From: Candidatus Opimibacter skivensis
Lineage (GTDB): Bacteria > Bacteroidota > Bacteroidia > Chitinophagales > Saprospiraceae
Length of the DNA stretch: 64,000 bases
Assembly: GCA_016722045.1 (NCBI GenBank)
Contig: JADKGY010000029.1
Location: 434,001-498,000, forward strand
Direction: 5' to 3'
Part shown: piece after piece, positions 1-9,088 of the stretch
Numbering within the stretch: the stretch's first letter is position 1
Layout of the letters: each line of letters opens with the position of its first letter
The notes under the pieces: generated by a model
What the model saw: only the letters and a program-made list of their open reading frames with translations
Database searches by the model: none
What the model was told of the DNA's origin: nothing
Made by a program: the position numbers and the translations under genes

Positions 1-816
1 ATATTCGGTACGATCAACCGCTGGATCATTCGTCCTACGTTTAATTTTCTGCTTTTGTTTATCCCCAGCAAAGGCCTCGTGATCCTTTTTCTGACATTAC
101 TTGTCAAGCTTGCTTTATTTCCCCTGTCTTACAAGATGCTGGGTAGCCAGGCAAAAATGACTGCGTTAAAACCTAAGCTTGCACATCTGAAGGAAAAACA
201 TAAAGATGACATGCAGCAGCAGCAAGTAGAATCAATGAAGATCTACCGGGAGTATGGTGTCAATCCGCTCGGTGGTTGTTTCCCTGTTGTACTGCAGATG
301 CCTGTGTGGTTTGCATTGTATCGTTTCTTTCCCGCTTCTATTGAATTCAGGCAGGCGAAATTTCTCTGGGCAACGGATCTTTCCTCCTTTGATGTATTTA
401 CTTATTTGCCTTTTAATATTCCATTCTATGGTGATCATGTGAGTATGCTGACATTACTGTGGGCTTTGAGTACGATAGCCTACACATACTATAATATGCA
501 GAATGTAGATATGGCAAATTCGAACCCTGCATTAAAATACATGCAATATCTGATGCCGGTGATGTTCCTTGTCTTCTTCAACAGTTATGCTTCGGGTCTG
601 ACTCTTTACCTTTTATATTCTAATACATTGAATATCATTCAGACAGTAGGTGCACGGAAATATCTGTTTGACACAGATAAGATCATGGAGAAACTCAATG
701 TCAACAAAGCAAAACCTAAAAAAGAAGGTGGCTTTCAGTCCCGTATAGAGCAAGCGATGAAAGAACAACAACGCCTGGCTGCCGCAAAGAATACAAAACC
801 GAATAAAAAGAATTAA
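1..816 (+). CDS. yidC: Membrane protein insertase YidC (5' end outside window)
   Basis: C-terminal part of YidC/Oxa1/Alb3, the inner-membrane insertase that works with SecYEG or alone. The reading frame is open from base 1, so the N-terminal periplasmic domain lies outside the window. About 270 residues remain. They hold the conserved insertase core: a first membrane segment followed by LVKLALFPLSYK, the coiled cytoplasmic loop with KMTALKPKL, the motif LGGCFPVVLQMPVWFALYRF, then two further hydrophobic segments and YLLYSNTLNIIQ. The tail is rich in Lys, Gln and Ala, as usual for Bacteroidota YidC, and may contact ribosomes. It ends 40 bases before gpsA on the same strand. Family assignment is certain; completeness cannot be judged. 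Confidence 0.97.
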   Translation: MFGTINRWIIRPTFNFLLLFIPSKGLVILFLTLLVKLALFPLSYKMLGSQAKMTALKPKLAHLKEKHKDDMQQQQVESMKIYREYGVNPLGGCFPVVLQMPVWFALYRFFPASIEFRQAKFLWATDLSSFDVFTYLPFNIPFYGDHVSMLTLLWALSTIAYTYYNMQNVDMANSNPALKYMQYLMPVMFLVFFNSYASGLTLYLLYSNTLNIIQTVGARKYLFDTDKIMEKLNVNKAKPKKEGGFQSRIEQAMKEQQRLAAAKNTKPNKKN

Positions 817-856
817 TCAGGTCATCATTTTAGATCGAATACTTTTTCCCTAAGGG

Positions 857-1915
857 ATGAGTCGAACCCAAGTAAAACAAAGGCCAACCGTTGGCGTAAT
901 CGGTGCAGGTAGTTTTGGATTGACAGTGGCGCAATTGCTGGCTATATCCAATAATGTGCTGCTATTTGCTCGGGATCCATTGGTCGTAAAAAACATCAAT
1001 GATGCACGCACATTACTAGACGTCTCTATTTCACCAAGTGTAAGCGGGACTTCCTCTTATAGCGAAGTAGCCACCGCATGCGAAGTAATATTTCCGGTCG
1101 TGCCCTCTGATGATTTCAGAAACATGATGAAAAACCTGGGGCCCTTACTTTCACCCCGACATATCCTTATCCACGGCACAAAAGGATTAGATACATCAAG
1201 GGTCAGGGATATCGGATCCTTTTCAGGAAAACTGCACAGAGAAGATGTACGCACGATGTCAGAAGTGATCTATGAAGAAAGTAATGTGCTACGTGTCGGA
1301 TGTCTTTCCGGTCCAAATCTGAGTAAAGAAATTCTTGAAGGCCAACCCACCGCAACAGTGATCGCCAGCGAGTATGATGAAGTCGTGCAAATCGGTATTG
1401 ATCTCTTGACAAGTAAAAAAATGTTTGTCTTCGGATCATCTGATATCCTGGGTGCTGAACTGGCCGGGGCTTTTAAAAACATTATCGCTGTTGGCTCTGG
1501 ATTTCTCAGGGGCAAAGGTTTAGGAAAGAATATGCAGGGTTTGTTTATCACACGAGGGCTGCATGAGATTACCTTTTTCGGCGGTTTGCTGGGTGCTGAC
1601 AAATCTGCATTCCTGGGTACAGCGGGAATTGCAGATCTGATTGCCACGGCGACAAGTTCCAGCAGTCGTAATTTTACATTTGGCTTCCAGCTTGGGCAGG
1701 GACGAAGCCTTAAGGAAATAATGGAAACCTCAGATGAACTGGCCGAGGGAATCCGGACATTGAAGATTGCCTATTTGATGGCGAAGACTGAGAAGATCAG
1801 GCTTCCGATCATTGAAACACTGTATAAAATCGTATTTGAAAATTTATCGCTTGAAGTGGCGTTGGATTTTCTGATGAGATATCCATATTCAAGAGATGTG
1901 TCCATCAATATGTAG
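857..1915 (+). CDS. gpsA: Glycerol-3-phosphate dehydrogenase [NAD(P)+]
   Basis: Reduces dihydroxyacetone phosphate to sn-glycerol 3-phosphate, the backbone precursor of phospholipids, in the cytoplasm. The 352-residue length is normal. The N-terminal Rossmann motif GVIGAGSFGLTVA starts near residue 13. The conserved motifs HGTKGL and SGPNLSKEI follow. The catalytic lysine is Lys207 in AGAFKNIIAVGSGF, followed by the KGLGKN and ITRGLHEI region and the GTAGIADLIAT segment. The chosen ATG has a purine-rich TAAGGG directly before it. It follows yidC by 40 bases, so co-transcription is plausible. Confidence 0.97.
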   Translation: MSRTQVKQRPTVGVIGAGSFGLTVAQLLAISNNVLLFARDPLVVKNINDARTLLDVSISPSVSGTSSYSEVATACEVIFPVVPSDDFRNMMKNLGPLLSPRHILIHGTKGLDTSRVRDIGSFSGKLHREDVRTMSEVIYEESNVLRVGCLSGPNLSKEILEGQPTATVIASEYDEVVQIGIDLLTSKKMFVFGSSDILGAELAGAFKNIIAVGSGFLRGKGLGKNMQGLFITRGLHEITFFGGLLGADKSAFLGTAGIADLIATATSSSSRNFTFGFQLGQGRSLKEIMETSDELAEGIRTLKIAYLMAKTEKIRLPIIETLYKIVFENLSLEVALDFLMRYPYSRDVSINM

Positions 1916-2017
1916 ATCACTTAATCAGGGGGTGGATTTTAGCCTGTCCTGATTTCGTCTAAAAACAGGCCGGACAAGGTGATCACTATTTATTTTAGGC
2001 CATCAGTAGAGGATATC

Positions 2018-2025
2018 TATATTTG
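2018..2025 (+). promoter_or_regulatory. Bacteroidota -7 promoter box for the 2048-3626 gene pair
   Basis: TATATTTG matches the Bacteroidota -7 consensus TAnnTTTG. It lies 22 bases before the ATG at 2048, so transcription would start near 2031. No good -33 TTG was found at the usual distance. The assignment rests on consensus and position only. Confidence 0.6.
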
Positions 2026-2047
2026 ACCTTATATATTAACATTTAGT

Positions 2048-2593
2048 ATGAAAATTTCACAACTACTGGGACTTGGAAGCGATTCTGATCAAAAAAGCGT
2101 CGATTTTCTGGAAACAGCCCTCGTCAAACAGACTCAACCCGGTTTTGATTATCTTAAGTTCAAACAATCCATTGAACAGCTTGCCGGATTAAAACTGGAT
2201 GCATCCATATCTCTCAAGTCTGCTTTTGCCACGGCGTCCACGATGGGTGTGACAAAAGATTCTTTATTGCAATCAGCAAGACATTATCTCACGATCCTGG
2301 GTGATGAGAAAAAACAATTTGACCAGGCGTTAAATAATCAGGTACAGCAGCGTATTGATTCGCGTAAAGATGATCTGGTCAAATTGCAGCAAATGATCGA
2401 AGAAAATAAAAGGCAAATTGCTAAACTAGAAAAACAGATCCTTGAATTTCAGGAGAAGATATTACATTCAGATGAAGAAGTATCTGAGGCAAAAGCATCG
2501 ATAGAGCAAACCAAACTTAAATTTGAAACGACCTATCAGCAATTTGTTTCGGCGATCGAAAAAGATATGACAGCTATTCAACAAAATTTATAA
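2048..2593 (+). CDS. Unknown coiled-coil protein, first gene of a two-gene module
   Basis: I do not recognise this 181-residue family. Residues 1-95 look globular and mostly helical (MKISQLLGLGSDS, then ASISLKSAFATASTMGVTK). Residues 95-181 form a long charged coiled coil rich in Lys, Glu and Gln (KLQQMIEENKRQIAKLEKQI). There is no signal peptide or membrane segment, so it should be cytoplasmic. Only 10 bases separate it from the downstream membrane/coiled-coil gene, and the pair has its own promoter box, so they almost certainly form an operon. The two coiled coils suggest the proteins interact. That is inference. Confidence 0.85.
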   Translation: MKISQLLGLGSDSDQKSVDFLETALVKQTQPGFDYLKFKQSIEQLAGLKLDASISLKSAFATASTMGVTKDSLLQSARHYLTILGDEKKQFDQALNNQVQQRIDSRKDDLVKLQQMIEENKRQIAKLEKQILEFQEKILHSDEEVSEAKASIEQTKLKFETTYQQFVSAIEKDMTAIQQNL

Positions 2594-2603
2594 TCTACAC
2601 CAC

Positions 2604-3626
2604 ATGACTACTCAAGCGCAAGATTTCACTGGCAACCTTTCCAAACCAAAAACATTCTGGGGCAGACCTGAAGGAAAAACAGGACTCTTATTTATGTTGG
2701 CTATTCTTGCCGGGATGGGGTATGTTCTTGTCAAATTTCTACCTCAGATCCTGGCTTTTGCATCTTCATTGTTAGGCCTGGTCGTGACCTTGCTTGTCCT
2801 TGGGGCTATCATCTACATGGTCCTTGACCCAAAGATGAGAACCCTTATCAACTATATGTACAAGAGTGCCATGCGAAAGATCACAAGCATGTTCATCACC
2901 ATCGATCCAATAGGTATTCTTAAAAATTATGTTGAAGACCTTGAAGACAATCTCAAAAAAATGGGTGAGCAGATCGGGCTTCTAAGAGGCCAGATCCGTA
3001 AACTTAAAACTATCCAGGAAGAAAACACTAAGGAGATCGATTACAACATGAAACTCGCACAGAAGGCGCGCGAGCAAAATGTTGAAAAACAAATGTTACT
3101 CTCCAGTCGCAAAGCGGCACGTCTTAAAGAGTCAAATGAGAAATATGCAGTGCTGGAGAATAAGATGAATATTCTCTATCGCGTGCTGACTAAAATGTAT
3201 TCTAATTCTGAAATTTTACTGGAGGATACAAAAGACCAGGTAAAGCTGAAGGAAGAAGAGCGCAAAGCAATTCGTGCAAGTCATAGTGCAATGAAATCTG
3301 CAATGAGTATCATCTCCGGAAATGCTGATAAGCGAGCGATGTTTGATCAGGCCCTTGAGGTGATCGCTGATGATGTCGCGATGAAGGTTGGGGAAATGGA
3401 AAGATTTATGGAAATGTCCAGCAGCTTTATGGATTCCGTAGATCTGCAGAACGGAGTTTTTGAAGATCAGGGAATGCAGATGCTTGAAGAATGGGAAAAG
3501 AACAGTACACTTATGCTTTTGGGCGGAAAAAATGAGGATAAGCTTGATATCAATGCTCCGCGCAAAGAAATTGAAATGCGGCCAAAGGATAACAAGAGCG
3601 AATATGATAATCTCTTCGAATCGTAA
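2604..3626 (+). CDS. Unknown membrane-anchored coiled-coil protein, faintly PspA-like
   Basis: 340 residues. After about 25 polar residues come two adjacent hydrophobic stretches (about residues 28-48 and 52-72, GLLFMLAILAGMGYVLVKF then LLGLVVTLLVLGAIIYMV). A long, highly charged helical region fills the rest. Residues near 100-140 (DPIGILKNYVEDLEDNLKKM) resemble the opening of PspA/Vipp1 proteins in spacing of Asp, Leu and Glu. The later segment of repeated KAAR and KE helices is also PspA-like. This resemblance is by eye, and PspA proper has no such membrane hairpin. The likely partner is the coiled-coil protein encoded 10 bases upstream. A repeat array starts 4 bases after the stop. Confidence 0.85.
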   Translation: MTTQAQDFTGNLSKPKTFWGRPEGKTGLLFMLAILAGMGYVLVKFLPQILAFASSLLGLVVTLLVLGAIIYMVLDPKMRTLINYMYKSAMRKITSMFITIDPIGILKNYVEDLEDNLKKMGEQIGLLRGQIRKLKTIQEENTKEIDYNMKLAQKAREQNVEKQMLLSSRKAARLKESNEKYAVLENKMNILYRVLTKMYSNSEILLEDTKDQVKLKEEERKAIRASHSAMKSAMSIISGNADKRAMFDQALEVIADDVAMKVGEMERFMEMSSSFMDSVDLQNGVFEDQGMQMLEEWEKNSTLMLLGGKNEDKLDINAPRKEIEMRPKDNKSEYDNLFES

Positions 3627-3628
3627 GT

Positions 3629-3732
3629 TGTGAGATATGAGATGTGAGATGTGAGATGCTCTTCTGATCCTATGCTAGCCAGCCGTTGAGATGTGAGATA
3701 TGAGTCGAGATATGAGATATGAGATAGTGAGA
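3629..3732. repeat. Heptanucleotide array TGAGATG/TGAGATA with a shared 40-bp module
   Basis: Four in-phase heptads (TGAGATA then TGAGATG three times) occupy 3631-3658. A module starting TGCTCTTCTGATCC follows, then more TGAGATG-type units to about 3732. The same module, less degraded, occurs twice downstream of topA. The rest of the gap to topA (3733-3982) shows nothing recognisable. Confidence 0.9.
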
Positions 3733-3982
3733 TATAGAAGTGCTTCAATTGTGCCTTCTCATTCTTTAGTGGAAATTCATTTATCCATCTGTCATATACC
3801 TGCATGTGAGTATGGATTTAGATAGGCAAGACTTGAGGGATTTTATTGATTTCTGATAAGAGATTTGGCTTGGTCAATGGTATTTAAAAATTTTACTTAT
3901 TAAATGAACTTAGTATTCATTTATTGGGTATAGGCAATACAACTCACCAGAGGCGAAAAAAAGAGAAAGTAATAAAACTTTA

Positions 3983-3990
3983 TACTTTTG
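3983..3990 (+). promoter_or_regulatory. Bacteroidota -7 promoter box for topA
   Basis: TACTTTTG matches TAnnTTTG. It lies 45 bases before the topA ATG and overlaps an alternative upstream TTG codon at 3988. This argues that the TTG is promoter sequence and not the start codon. Confidence 0.6.
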
Positions 3991-4035
3991 CGCCCAGAAC
4001 ATGTGGAGCTACCCTACTTCACGAATACAAATTTT

Positions 4036-6627
4036 ATGGCAAAAAACCTTATGATTGTTGAGTCTCCTGCCAAAGCGAAGACCATCGAAAAATTCCTTGG
4101 CAAGGATTTCAAAGTAAAATCAAGCTTTGGGCATATTCGTGACCTTGAGAAAGGAAATGGTGCAATTGATGTAGAAAATGGTTTCGAACCTAAGTACATC
4201 GTGTCACCGGAGAAAAAGAAAACTGTCAAGGATCTTAAAGATGCTGCTAAATCCGCAGATGAAATCTGGCTCGCGACGGACGAGGACCGCGAAGGTGAAG
4301 CTATTTCATGGCACTTATGCAGCGTCCTTGGTCTTGATCCACTGCATACAAAAAGAATTGTTTTCCGCGAAATCACAAAGCCTGCAATCCAGGCTGCAAT
4401 AAAAGACCCGCGTACCATAGATCTTAATCTTGTCAATGCTCAACAAGCAAGACGAGTATTAGATCGACTTGTCGGTTTCGAATTGTCAGAAACACTTTGG
4501 AGAAAAGTTAAAGGAAAATTATCAGCAGGTCGTGTTCAGTCTGTCGCTGTAAAATTAGTAGCTGAAAAAGAACGCGAGATAAATGCTTTTACTCCTGAAG
4601 CATTCTTTAAAATACAGGCCATTTTTAAAGTCATCGATGACAAAGGAAAAGTCTATGATCTTAAGGCTGAACTTTCTGAAAAAATAGCAGACAAGCCTGC
4701 TGCAAAAAAATGGATCGATGCCTGCATAGCAGCAGAATTTAAAGTGGACAGCATCGATGTAAAACCTGCCACACGAAAACCTGCTCCTCCATTTACAACT
4801 TCAACACTTCAACAGGAAGCCAGTCGTAAACTTGGTTTCAATGTGAAGCGCACAATGTCGGCCGCACAAAAATTGTATGAGTCAGGTTACATCAGTTATA
4901 TGCGAACTGACTCCGTCAACATCAGTGAAACTGCACAAAAAGCAATCCTGGCGGAAATCAGTAAAACATTTGGTGCGTCTTATGTGCAACCAAGACAATT
5001 TACTTCGAAAGCAAATGCACAGGAGGCCCACGAAGCTATACGTCCATCCTATCCTGAGAACTCTACAATTCCGGATGGAGATAAGGATATGGAACGTGTG
5101 TATGATCTGATCTGGAAAAGAGCACTCGCTTCGCAGATGGCTGATGCCAAACTTGAGCGCACAGTCGTGAATATTTCTGTATCTGCACATAAAGGTGAAT
5201 TCCTTGTCGCAAAAGGAGAAGTCATCAAATTTGATGGCTTTCTGAAATTATACATTGAGAATCTTGATGATGAACCTGAAGATGAAGATTCTACTATCCT
5301 GCCTCCATTGAAAGAAGGACAGAAATTGGATCTCAAAGAAATGACAGGTACAGAACGCTATTCAAAACCACCTGCACGTTACACAGAGGCCGGCCTTGTA
5401 AAAAAACTTGAAGAGCTTGGCATCGGAAGACCTTCTACTTATGCTCCCACCATCAGTAAGATCATGGAAGAAGATCGTGGCTATGTCATCAGAGAAAACA
5501 GGCCAGGTGTAGAGCGTGCTTATTCTGTGATTACACTTGCAGATAAGAAAGTAACTGAAGAAACAAAAACTGAAATCACCGGGGCTATAGCTAATCGATT
5601 AGTGCCAACGGATATGGGATTGCTGGTCACTGATTTTCTCAATGACAATTTTTCGCAGGTGATGGATTTCAATTTCACGGCGGATATTGAAAAACAATTT
5701 GACATCATCGCCGAAGGCAACCTTGTCTGGAATAAAATGATCGCTTCCTTTTACGGACCATTTCATCAGACCGTGGAAGAAACTCTTGATTCTGTAGCAA
5801 GAGTTCGTGGACGCCGTGATCTGGGCATTGATCCTGTATCCGGACAAACTATCCTCACACAGATGACTCGTTTCGGACCGGTTGTGCAGATAGGAACAAG
5901 GGAAGAAATGGGTGAAGATCAGAAGCCACAGTTTGCAAGTCTTCGACAAGGCCAATCGATTGAAACGATTACACTTGAGGAAGCCATGGAGCTTTTCAAA
6001 CTGCCACGTACTCTTTCTGAATACAAAGGAAAAGAAGTATTAATAGGTCTTGGAAGATTTGGCCCCTATGTAAAACATGGTGATGCTTTTATTTCAATTC
6101 CTCGTGGTGAGGATCCGCATGAAATAACAGAAGAACGGGCACATGAAATCATTGAAGCAAAGCTCCATGAAGACAGACCTGTGGCGATGTATAAAGGCAA
6201 GCCTGTTACAAAAGGCAAAGGCCGGTTTGGACCATTTGTAAAATGGGAAGGTACCTTTGTCAACATCCCCAGAAAATATGATCCTGATCACCTCACTGAA
6301 AAAGAAACATTTGAATTGCTGGAAGCTAAGCTTGCAAAAGAAGCTAACCGGTATATTCAAAATTGGGATAAAGAAAAGATTGCCATTGAGAATGGTCGGT
6401 GGGGACCATTTATCCGTAAAGGAAAAAAAGCAATTGCTATTCCTAAAGTAGATGGAGAAAGAATGACACCTGAAGCTGCTGCATTATTGACATTAGAAGA
6501 TGTGAAAGCGATTATCGATGGCGGGGAGCCACCAAGTGGGAAGAAAAAGGAATCCCCAAAAAAGGCAACCGCGAAAAAGGCAACCGCGAAAAAGGCATCC
6601 GCGAAAAAGGTATCCGCGAAAAAGTGA
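4036..6627 (+). CDS. topA: DNA topoisomerase I (type IA)
   Basis: Relaxes negatively supercoiled DNA through a 5'-phosphotyrosine intermediate. 863 residues from the chosen ATG. The N-terminus MAKNLMIVESPAKAKTIEKF is the canonical Toprim start, which excludes the upstream TTG. Toprim acidic motif DEDREGEA is near residue 87; the catalytic tyrosine is Tyr288 in GYISYMRTDS. No four-cysteine zinc fingers are present. Instead the C-terminus has about three cysteine-free Toprim-C repeats containing GRFGPYVKHG, GRFGPFVKWE and GRWGPFIRKG. The extreme C-terminus is a Lys/Ala-rich tail made of repeated ATAKK-type units, probably DNA-binding. The TGA stop codon is the first triplet of a downstream TGAGATG array. 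Confidence 0.98.
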   Translation: MAKNLMIVESPAKAKTIEKFLGKDFKVKSSFGHIRDLEKGNGAIDVENGFEPKYIVSPEKKKTVKDLKDAAKSADEIWLATDEDREGEAISWHLCSVLGLDPLHTKRIVFREITKPAIQAAIKDPRTIDLNLVNAQQARRVLDRLVGFELSETLWRKVKGKLSAGRVQSVAVKLVAEKEREINAFTPEAFFKIQAIFKVIDDKGKVYDLKAELSEKIADKPAAKKWIDACIAAEFKVDSIDVKPATRKPAPPFTTSTLQQEASRKLGFNVKRTMSAAQKLYESGYISYMRTDSVNISETAQKAILAEISKTFGASYVQPRQFTSKANAQEAHEAIRPSYPENSTIPDGDKDMERVYDLIWKRALASQMADAKLERTVVNISVSAHKGEFLVAKGEVIKFDGFLKLYIENLDDEPEDEDSTILPPLKEGQKLDLKEMTGTERYSKPPARYTEAGLVKKLEELGIGRPSTYAPTISKIMEEDRGYVIRENRPGVERAYSVITLADKKVTEETKTEITGAIANRLVPTDMGLLVTDFLNDNFSQVMDFNFTADIEKQFDIIAEGNLVWNKMIASFYGPFHQTVEETLDSVARVRGRRDLGIDPVSGQTILTQMTRFGPVVQIGTREEMGEDQKPQFASLRQGQSIETITLEEAMELFKLPRTLSEYKGKEVLIGLGRFGPYVKHGDAFISIPRGEDPHEITEERAHEIIEAKLHEDRPVAMYKGKPVTKGKGRFGPFVKWEGTFVNIPRKYDPDHLTEKETFELLEAKLAKEANRYIQNWDKEKIAIENGRWGPFIRKGKKAIAIPKVDGERMTPEAAALLTLEDVKAIIDGGEPPSGKKKESPKKATAKKATAKKASAKKVSAKK

Positions 6628-6830
6628 GATGTGAGATGTGTGCTTCGACCTGCTCTTCTCATCCTTATGCTACAGCTCAGCAACCGATGTGAGATATGAG
6701 ATATGAGATGTGAGATATGAGATGTGAGATGTGAGATGTGTGCTTCGACCTGCTCTTCTCATCCTTATGCTACAGCTCAGCAACCGATGTGAGATGTGCG
6801 ATGTGAGACGTGAGACGTGAGACGTGAGTT
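6624..6830. repeat. Heptad array with a 100-bp-period direct duplication, starting at the topA stop
   Basis: TGAGATG heptads begin with the topA stop codon itself. A roughly 72-bp segment (6624-6695), containing TGCTCTTCTCATCC and CAGCAACCGATG, is repeated almost exactly at 6724-6795, with a 100-bp period. Between the copies lie seven in-phase heptads (6690-6738); after them come five more, TGCGATG and TGAGACG types. The core module is shared with 3656-3695. Confidence 0.92.
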
Positions 6831-6986
6831 AAAATCGGCAAGTTTCGACGCCACACATTTCGGTACGTTTCGAAACCATCAACTAATGCTCACTGAAATT
6901 TCATCGTTTCGCTTCGACTCCGCTCAGCGACCGATTGAGTTTTACCAAAAGAAGTTTCGGCTTCGCTTAACTTAAATAACTTAAAT

Positions 6987-7017
6987 CGTTATTCGTCACT
7001 CGTTATTCGTTACTTGA
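6987..7017. repeat. Short TTCGTTA/ACTCGTT heptad array
   Basis: About four heptads of the TTATTCG/TCACTCG type end 16 bases from the 3' end of the minus-strand gene at 7033. This is the same unit family as the arrays near 24.9, 37.9, 48.6 and 58.1 kb. The intervening 6831-6986 holds degenerate TTTCG/CTTCG-rich sequence and no gene I can support. Confidence 0.8.
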
Positions 7018-7032
7018 ATACGAAATGCATTG

Positions 7033-7674
7033 TCAAATCGGATACTTATACTCCGGCAAATCTATCCCCGGCGTTTTCCCTGCGAAAAAATTGTGAAGTG
7101 TATTTCCAATGTTGACCAGTTGAAGAATTTGCTGACGCGGCATGACGACATTGTGGACGTAGAGAATCATTAAATAATTCATGCCTTCCATGCTGTAAAA
7201 TCCCTGGCTATCAAAATAACGCACCATGTCAGGGTTGTCAAAATGATAGCGGATATAATCTTCATCTTCTCCCCTGAGTAAATAGTTTTTACTGAAAGTC
7301 GGATATTGCACAAAATTAATATCCTGCATACCGAAATACGTGCCGATACGATGATACCATTTTTCAGGCACCATCACAAAATGCGGAAGGGCGAGTGCTT
7401 TTGAATATCTGAAATATACGGTTTGCCTGTAGGTATGGCTTGAGTTGTTGGATGAAATGGTGTAACAATAATCAAAGGAACAGGTAAATCCTAAATCATC
7501 GGTTTCATGGATGATCAGTGGAGTTATCTTCTGACGATGACCCTGTCTGAATAATTTAAAATCCAATAGCCATTTGATCATGCCCCAGTCGTCATCTTTT
7601 TTGTAAGACCACTCCAGAGCACTTGCACAAGCCTCAAATTCATCTATTCGCTGATCAATCTTATACCTGGCCAT
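7033..7674 (-). CDS. Conserved protein of unknown function
   Basis: 213 residues, no signal peptide or membrane segment. It resembles a widespread uncharacterised bacterial family with the pattern LPHFVMVPEKW, then FGMQDINF, then FSKNYLLRGEDEDYIRYHF. I recall no function for it. The start codon overlaps the lpxB stop by one base (TAATG), so translation is probably coupled to lpxB. It is the last gene of the surE-lpxB cluster. Confidence 0.85.
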   Translation of the reverse strand: MARYKIDQRIDEFEACASALEWSYKKDDDWGMIKWLLDFKLFRQGHRQKITPLIIHETDDLGFTCSFDYCYTISSNNSSHTYRQTVYFRYSKALALPHFVMVPEKWYHRIGTYFGMQDINFVQYPTFSKNYLLRGEDEDYIRYHFDNPDMVRYFDSQGFYSMEGMNYLMILYVHNVVMPRQQILQLVNIGNTLHNFFAGKTPGIDLPEYKYPI

Positions 7675-8777
7675 TATGTATTTTTCGCTTTAGCAAGATC
7701 GGAAATAATATCTAACGCCGCTGCTTCAGCACCACCACCTGTTGTCAGTTTCTTTTTTAGCTTCAGATATCCTTCCTGAATTTTTCGATAATGAGGTGGC
7801 TCCATTATTTCCAGAAGAGTCCGTTGCATTCGTTCCGGTGTGCATTCTCTTTGAATCAATTCGGGTACAAGTTTTTCATCAGCCACAAGATTGACCAGTG
7901 AAATGTAAGGTACCTTGATCAACCGCTTCGCAATCTGGTAAGAAAATGGATTTCCTTTATACACGACCACTTGAGGTGTACCTGTCAGGGCTGTTTCAAG
8001 TGTTGCAGTTCCGGAAACAACAATAGCGGCTTCACTCTCATGCAGCACATTATGCATATCATTTGGCCTCAAATGAATGTTGGGCAGGCCTGATATGATT
8101 TTCTCATAAAGGGTAATCGGAAGATTAGTGACTGCAGCAACCTGAAATTGAAAATCAGGAAGTCTCTTTGCTAAAGCCACCATTTCGGGCAGTATGAGTT
8201 CAACTTCATGTTTTCTGCTCCCTGGCAATAAGGCGATGTATCCTTTCTTTGCAATGTGCAAAGTATCGTTTTCTGCTTCAGCTGCCATAGCCAGTGGATG
8301 ACCGATATACAGCGCTTCCATTCCATACTTTGCATAGAATGCTTCTTCAAAAGGAAGAATAACATACATGCGTCTTACCGCGATTTTTATTTTATGAACT
8401 CTTGATGTATGCCATGCCCACAATTGAGGAGAGATGTAGTAATAAACCGGAATGTTATTCTTGTGCGCCCATGAGGCCATGCGCAAATTAAAACCGGGGT
8501 AATCTACCAGAACTAATGCATCAGGTTTAAACTGTAAAATTTCTGCTTTACATTTTTTGAAATTTTTCATGATATCCGGAAGATGCCTGATGACCTCCAC
8601 GAAACCCATGTATGCAAGATCACGATAATGTCGTGTGATGCTGACACCGGAGGCAGTCATCGCTTCCCCACCCCATCCGGTAATCAATGCATTGACATCA
8701 TGTTTGAAAATAGCTTTACAGAGTAGTGCAGCCTGCTTGTCCCCACTGGCTTCACCGGCCAGGACAAAATATTTCAA
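7674..8777 (-). CDS. lpxB: Lipid-A-disaccharide synthase
   Basis: Condenses UDP-2,3-diacylglucosamine with lipid X to make the tetraacyl disaccharide of lipid A, at the inner face of the cytoplasmic membrane. 367 residues, normal length. Starts MKYFVLAGEASGDKQAA, containing the family motif GEASGD. Further family motifs are DYPGFNLRMA, YYISPQLWAWH and LLPGSRKHEVE, followed by SGTATLETAL in the GT-B donor-binding half. The start overlaps the preceding membrane-protein gene by 4 bases (ATGA). Confidence 0.97.
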   Translation of the reverse strand: MKYFVLAGEASGDKQAALLCKAIFKHDVNALITGWGGEAMTASGVSITRHYRDLAYMGFVEVIRHLPDIMKNFKKCKAEILQFKPDALVLVDYPGFNLRMASWAHKNNIPVYYYISPQLWAWHTSRVHKIKIAVRRMYVILPFEEAFYAKYGMEALYIGHPLAMAAEAENDTLHIAKKGYIALLPGSRKHEVELILPEMVALAKRLPDFQFQVAAVTNLPITLYEKIISGLPNIHLRPNDMHNVLHESEAAIVVSGTATLETALTGTPQVVVYKGNPFSYQIAKRLIKVPYISLVNLVADEKLVPELIQRECTPERMQRTLLEIMEPPHYRKIQEGYLKLKKKLTTGGGAEAAALDIISDLAKAKNT

Positions 8778-9088
8778 CCCTCAAGAATTTTCAGACCGAA
8801 AATCCAAAACCATATGCCGACAAGTAACATGCTGGCTAATAATATGCCGCGTATTGTTTCGTAGTGATACGATTTCCGGTACCGTTGCATCAGGATAAGA
8901 TTAGCACATATCGCAAATAATCCCAACGTGCGTACACGAAAATCTTCAGCAAATCCAATATCACTTAAAACGCCCATCGTATCCAGCAATTGATAGATTG
9001 TAAGCAAAAGGGCATACGCAATAGACGGAATTAACAGCCCCATGCCAAAACCCAACCAGAATGAATCTCTTTTTACAAATGGCGTCAT
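8774..9088 (-). CDS. Small membrane protein between surE and lpxB
   Basis: 104 residues with three predicted membrane segments: about residues 10-35 (GFGMGLLIPSIAYALLLTIY), 50-67 (LGLFAICANLILMQ) and 82-100 (GILLASMLLVGIWFWIFGL). It overlaps surE by 4 bases upstream and lpxB by 4 bases downstream, so it is translationally embedded in the operon. I do not recognise the family. The position suggests a link to lipid A or envelope work, but that is inference. Confidence 0.85.
   Translation of the reverse strand: MTPFVKRDSFWLGFGMGLLIPSIAYALLLTIYQLLDTMGVLSDIGFAEDFRVRTLGLFAICANLILMQRYRKSYHYETIRGILLASMLLVGIWFWIFGLKILEG

Noticed and set aside
1916..1985. Terminator after gpsA
   Set aside because: GATCAC/GTGATC and CCTGT/ACAGG pairs can form imperfect stems, but the structure is weak and no T-run follows.
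3988..4035. Upstream TTG start for topA
   Set aside because: It lies inside the TACTTTTG promoter box, and family homology starts at the ATG at 4036.
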